In this document: piece after piece, positions 32,125-35,291 of the stretch | Layout: each line of letters begins with the position of its first letter | Numbering within the stretch: position 1 is the first letter of the stretch | NCBI RefSeq assembly: GCF_000805335.1 | Contig: NZ_KN708638.1 | Location: 1,221,656 to 1,256,946, forward strand | Reading direction: 5' to 3' | DNA from: Streptomyces sp. CT34 | GTDB taxonomy: Bacteria; Actinomycetota; Actinomycetes; Streptomycetales; Streptomycetaceae | DNA: 35,291 nt | Notes under the pieces: generated by a model | Databases searched by the model: none | What the model saw: only the letters and a program-made list of their open reading frames with translations | Told to the model about the DNA's origin: nothing | Position numbers and translations under genes: made by a program

Positions 32125-33093
32125 TCAGAAGGCGAACACCGCCATGACCAGGATGTTGCAGCCGAGCAGCACGCCCGCGGTGGGCAACTGCGCCTTGATG
32201 GGCCCGTACTGGTCCTTCAGCTCCAGCAGGGCGGCCGGGACGATGTTGAAGTTGGCGGCCATCGGGGTCACGAGGGTGCCGCAGAAGCCGGCGAGCATGC
32301 CGAGGGCGAGGACGGCGGCCGGGTTGCCGTGGAAGTGCCCGACGAGGACCGGCCAGCCGACGGCCGCGGTCATCACGGGGAAGGCGGCGAAGGCGTTGCC
32401 CATGATGAGGGTGAAGGCGAACATCCCCACGCAGTAGACGACCACGGCGACGTAGAGGGAGTCCTTGGGCAGGGCGGCGGCGGCGAGCTTGCCGACCTGG
32501 CCGCCGACGCCGGAGACCTGGAAGATGGTGCCCAGTGTGGCCAGCATCTGCGGCAGCAGCATCGCCCAGCCCATCGCCTCCAGCATGGAGCGGCCGGCCT
32601 GGACGGGCACGGATATCCGCTTCTCGCGCAGCATGGCCATACCGACCACCAGCGCGACCACCGCGCCGAGACCCAGGCCCAGGATGGTCTCGCTGCCCTC
32701 CTGGAGGACCGGCCGACCCCCGATGGACAGGTGCTTGACGCCGACGGCGCAGACCAGCGCGACGGCCGGGATGGTCAGGGCGGGGACGAACAGCCTGTTG
32801 CCGAGGCGGGCGGCGCTCGCGGCGCGCTCCTCGGGGGTGGTGGTGCGCGGGGTGCCGCGCCCGGTGAAGCCGAAGCCGGCCAGTACGGCCATGACGAGGA
32901 CGGCGGCGCCCAGCGGCTCGGCGGGCGCCTGCTTGGTGACGACCCAGCTGCTGTAGATGAAGCCGGCGCCGATCAGGCCCCAGAAGGCGCCGGTCCCGAA
33001 GCGCTTGGGGTTGCCGCGGTCGGCGACCATCTGGGCGGCCATCACCAGGAAGCTGAGGCCGACGAGCCAGTAGAACCACTCTGCCTTGATCAC
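32125..33093 (-). CDS. DUF979 family membrane protein, probable transporter subunit for 5-oxoproline compounds
   Basis: A 322-residue integral membrane protein with about nine hydrophobic segments (WFYWLVGLSFLVMAAQMV at the start, AGVLLGCNILVMAVFAF at the end). DUF979 proteins are found next to DUF969 and pcp genes in many bacteria, and the pair is thought to form an uptake system; the substrate is inferred from context as 5-oxoproline or a pyroglutamyl peptide. GTG at 33093 overlaps the DUF969 stop by four bases (GTGA), so the two proteins are probably made in equal amounts. No ATPase is encoded nearby, so transport would be secondary. Confidence 0.85.
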   Translation of the reverse strand: MIKAEWFYWLVGLSFLVMAAQMVADRGNPKRFGTGAFWGLIGAGFIYSSWVVTKQAPAEPLGAAVLVMAVLAGFGFTGRGTPRTTTPEERAASAARLGNRLFVPALTIPAVALVCAVGVKHLSIGGRPVLQEGSETILGLGLGAVVALVVGMAMLREKRISVPVQAGRSMLEAMGWAMLLPQMLATLGTIFQVSGVGGQVGKLAAAALPKDSLYVAVVVYCVGMFAFTLIMGNAFAAFPVMTAAVGWPVLVGHFHGNPAAVLALGMLAGFCGTLVTPMAANFNIVPAALLELKDQYGPIKAQLPTAGVLLGCNILVMAVFAF

Positions 33094-33800
33094 CGGTCGG
33101 CCTCCGCTGCGCTGGTGTGGTGGACATGTGCGGTGAGCGGTTCGCGCTCCAGTCGCCGGTCCAGGCGCAGCAGCCGCCAGCCGTGGACCACGAAGGCGCA
33201 CAGCGCGGTGGGGATCGCCCACAGCGCGAGGTGCAGCGGTTCGAGGTGGGTGCCGTACGTGGTGTTGACGAAGCCGGTGATCAGCAGGATCGAGCCGACG
33301 GCGAGGAAGACGTCCTCGCCGAAGAAGCGGCCGACGTTGTCCGCGCTGGCCGCGAAGGAGCGGATCTTCTCCCGCGTCCGGTCCGGGAGTTGGCCGTGCG
33401 CCCGCTCGGCGGCGCCCTCCGCCATCGGGGCGGCCAGCGGGCGGACGGTCTGGGCGTGGCCGAAGACGTCGGTCAGCCCGACCGCCGCGCCGATCTGCCG
33501 CAGCCCCAGGTAGAGCGCGAGGAACCGCCCGGTGGTGAGCCGGCCGAACCGGGCGATCAGGGCGCGGGCCCGCTCCTGGAGGCCGTAGCGCTCCAGGAGG
33601 CCGATGACCGGGAGGGTGATCGCGAAGATGGTCACCGCCCGGCTGCCGGCGAAGCCCTCGCCGAACGCGGCCAGCACCTTGCCGGGGGTGAGTCCGCCGA
33701 GGAAGCCGGTGACGATCCCGGCCACCGCGACGACCAGCAGGGGATTGCGTTTCGTGGCGAAGCCGATCACGACCACGAGCACGCCGAGGAGCACGATCAT
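33090..33800 (-). CDS. DUF969 family membrane protein, partner of DUF979
   Basis: A 236-residue membrane protein with several hydrophobic helices (MIVLLGVLVVVIGFATKRNP, LLVVAVAGIVTGFLGG, and a C-terminal helix near LALWAIPTALCAFVVHGW). It is the first gene of the DUF969-DUF979-pcp operon. ATG at 33800 has a GGAAGGCGG site upstream; the longer in-frame extension runs back through the promoter and is not coding. The transport role is inferred from the pairing with DUF979 and pcp, not from a diagnostic motif. Confidence 0.87.
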   Translation of the reverse strand: MIVLLGVLVVVIGFATKRNPLLVVAVAGIVTGFLGGLTPGKVLAAFGEGFAGSRAVTIFAITLPVIGLLERYGLQERARALIARFGRLTTGRFLALYLGLRQIGAAVGLTDVFGHAQTVRPLAAPMAEGAAERAHGQLPDRTREKIRSFAASADNVGRFFGEDVFLAVGSILLITGFVNTTYGTHLEPLHLALWAIPTALCAFVVHGWRLLRLDRRLEREPLTAHVHHTSAAEADR

Positions 33801-33864
33801 GGATCCGCCTTCCGCGTACGGGATGCCCCACGGACGCGTGGGGAGCGAGAGAAGATTGCTGCGG

Positions 33865-33895
33865 AGGCTATGCGATTGTTGAACGATCCGACAAG
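33865..33895 (-). promoter_or_regulatory. Promoter and GntR-type operator of the DUF969-DUF979-pcp operon
   Basis: On the minus strand TTGTCG (33894-33889), 18 bases, TAGCCT (33870-33865). The 22-bp element at 33874-33895 differs by one base from that at 34770-34791. It contains GATCGTTCAACAATC, a near-palindrome that fills the -35/-10 spacer. Binding there would block transcription. Confidence 0.75.
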
Positions 33896-33925
33896 GGGTC
33901 GGAAGCGGTGGACTTCCGGCGCTTC

Positions 33926-34669
33926 TCAGCTCTCGGCGATGCGCTGGGCGTACGCCCCCGACAACTGGCCGCGCGAGTCCTCCAGATAGGCCAGCAGCAG
34001 CCGCTCGGCCGCCGCCGCGTCGCCCGCCAGCAGCGACTCCGCGATCTGCCGGTTGCGGACCAGATACGGCGCGTAGAAGCGCTGCGGATCGGCCATCACG
34101 TGGAAGACCAGCCGGAGTTCGGCCAGCACTCCGCGCATCAGCTCGTCGGTGCGCGGGCTGCCCGCCAGGGCGACGATGGCCTGGTGGAAGCGGATGTTGG
34201 CGGTCGACAGGTCTTCCCACTGCCGGTCCGCGGCGGCCGTCTCGCCGGCCCGCACCGCCGCCTCGATCGCCGCGACGGCCTCGGCCGCCTCGGCCCCGTA
34301 GGGCCCCTGCCCCAGACCGCGCACCGCCGCGCACTCCACGAGCATCCGCACCCGGAAGATGTCGTCCAGGTCCTCGACGGTGACCACGCGGACGAACACC
34401 CCGCGGTTGAGCCGGTGTTCCAGCAGCCGTTCATGGGTGAGCAGCCGGAACGCCTCGCGCAGGGTGTTGCGGGAGACGCCGAGCGCGCCGCCGATGCTCT
34501 CCTCCGAGAGCCGGACGCCCGGCGCGAAGTAGCCCTCGGTGATCCGGTCCCGCAGGATGTCGGCGACCCGCTCGGCCGTGCTGGAGCGCCCCAGCAGCGC
34601 ACGGTCCCGCGCCAGGCCCGCGACCTCGGCGAGCCGCCGCTGATCGTTCTTCGTCACTCCGCCGGCCAT
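33926..34669 (-). CDS. GntR-family (FCD/FadR-type) regulator of the 5-oxoproline genes
   Basis: A 247-residue regulator with an N-terminal winged helix (about 30-92: ERVADILRDRITEGYFAPGVRLSEESIGGALGVSRNTLREAF split over the helices) and a C-terminal FCD effector domain (about 100-240, FHQAIVALAG and LLAYLEDSRG). Of the usual FCD metal ligands only some are evident; the EH pair of helix 5 reads RN, so metal dependence is doubtful. ATG at 34669 has GGAG upstream. The gene lies between the two operons that share the 22-bp element, so it is the natural regulator of both, probably sensing 5-oxoproline. A TTGACT at 34739-34734 could be its own -35. Confidence 0.88.
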   Translation of the reverse strand: MAGGVTKNDQRRLAEVAGLARDRALLGRSSTAERVADILRDRITEGYFAPGVRLSEESIGGALGVSRNTLREAFRLLTHERLLEHRLNRGVFVRVVTVEDLDDIFRVRMLVECAAVRGLGQGPYGAEAAEAVAAIEAAVRAGETAAADRQWEDLSTANIRFHQAIVALAGSPRTDELMRGVLAELRLVFHVMADPQRFYAPYLVRNRQIAESLLAGDAAAAERLLLAYLEDSRGQLSGAYAQRIAES

Positions 34670-34769
34670 ACGCTGCGCGCTCCGTCCCGTACGGACGGAC
34701 CGCGGGGATCCGTCCAGGTGTCGTGTCAGCGGAAGTCAATCCCAGATGGCAGGACGAGACAACACACCT

Positions 34770-34800
34770 CTTGTCGGATCGTTCAACGATCTAGTACGTT
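34770..34800 (+). promoter_or_regulatory. Promoter and GntR-type operator of pxpA
   Basis: TTGTCG (34771-34776), 18 bases, TACGTT (34795-34800). The element at 34770-34791 contains the perfect palindrome GATCGTTCAACGATC (34777-34791) inside the spacer. It is oriented with the promoter exactly as at 33874-33895, so both operons should be repressed and released together. Confidence 0.78.
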
Positions 34801-34840
34801 GACTTGCGCCCCGCATCCGCACTCCCCGGAACGGACACCC

Positions 34841-35291
34841 ATGATCGACCCGGCGGCCCCTCCCGTCATCGACCTCAACGCCGACCTCGGGGAAGGCTTC
34901 GGCCGCTGGCAACTCACCGACGACGACGCCCTGCTGTCCGTCGTCACCAGCGCCAACGTCGCCTGCGGCTTCCACGCCGGCGACCCGGCCACCATGCGCC
35001 GGGTCTGCGCGCTGGCCGCCGAGCGCGGGGTGGTCATCGGCGCCCAGGTCTCCTACCGCGACCTGGCCGGCTTCGGCCGCCGCGCGATGGAGCTGCCGCC
35101 GGACGAACTGGCCGCCGAAGTCGCCTATCAGATCGGCGCGTTGGAGGTCTTCGCACGCGCCGCCGGGGCCCGGGTCGGCTACGTCAAACCGCACGGCGCG
35201 CTCTACAACCGCTGCGTCCACGACGCCGAGCAGGCCGCCGCGGTCGTCGCCGGCATCCGGATGGCGGGCGGCGGCCTGCCGGGCCTCGGCC
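34841..35291 (+). CDS. pxpA: 5-oxoprolinase subunit PxpA (LamB/YcsF family), 5' part only
   Basis: The first 150 residues of PxpA, cut by the right window edge; full-length members are about 250 residues. PxpA works with the PxpBC complex to open 5-oxoproline to glutamate with ATP. The family start IDLNADLGEGFGRW, the motif NVACGFHAGDP near residue 46 and GARVGYVKPHGALYN near 110 are all present. ATG at 34841 has GGAACGGA upstream. It is transcribed away from the GntR gene, from the promoter at 34771-34800. pxpB and pxpC would be expected just beyond the window. Confidence 0.93.
   Translation, partial: MIDPAAPPVIDLNADLGEGFGRWQLTDDDALLSVVTSANVACGFHAGDPATMRRVCALAAERGVVIGAQVSYRDLAGFGRRAMELPPDELAAEVAYQIGALEVFARAAGARVGYVKPHGALYNRCVHDAEQAAAVVAGIRMAGGGLPGLG

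Noticed and set aside
34771..34785. TTGTCGGAT read as another RecA-NDp promoter
   Set aside because: The GTG core is missing and the bases at the N8 distance read GATCTA, not TANNNT. The GntR-type reading with an 18-bp spacer fits better.

Overview
The window is chromosomal DNA of a Streptomyces or a very close relative. Evidence: very high GC with G or C in almost every third codon position, a cvn conservon (sensor kinase, roadblock, DUF742, GTPase), a mycothiol-type alcohol dehydrogenase, and rare TTA leucine codons in only three genes. There are no rRNA, tRNA, CRISPR, transposase or phage genes. The genes read as ordinary chromosomal content grouped into small functional blocks.

Layout. 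1-863 is a partial unknown gene, followed by an acetoacetate-CoA ligase (988-3012). A GH31 alpha-glucosidase and a secreted VanX-type dipeptidase follow as a probable pair (3357-6666). An NrtR-like Nudix regulator (6621-7586) lies opposite an EAL-CBS-GGDEF protein (8003-9859), with a strong palindromic operator upstream of the Nudix gene. glpF-glpK (10042-12425) is a glycerol uptake operon. The conservon covers 12548-18790, but cvnD is separated from cvnABC by a self-contained hydrolase-TetR operon with its own promoter, operator and terminators. Next come a small membrane protein, a Rieske ferredoxin, an IclR regulator, a zinc dehydrogenase and an SGNH hydrolase (19151-23574).

The most interesting block is 23676-31316 on the minus strand. 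It is a three-subunit MukBEF/MksBEF/JetABC-like SMC complex: a kleisin-like gene, a MukE-like gene and a 1557-residue SMC ATPase. A 56-codon proline-rich ORF overlaps both the kleisin-like and MukE-like genes. No JetD/MksG nuclease gene is next to them. The operon starts at a near-perfect RecA-NDp (PafBC-type, DNA-damage) promoter that places transcription at or beside the GTG start, which suggests a leaderless, damage-inducible SMC system.

The right end (31418-35291) is a 5-oxoproline/pyroglutamyl-peptide regulon: DUF969-DUF979-pcp on the minus strand and pxpA on the plus strand, with a GntR/FCD regulator between them. Both promoters carry an almost identical 22-bp element overlapping the promoter core. 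This supports joint control of uptake, release and ATP-dependent opening of 5-oxoproline.

All functional calls rest on reading motifs and gene order; no database search was run.
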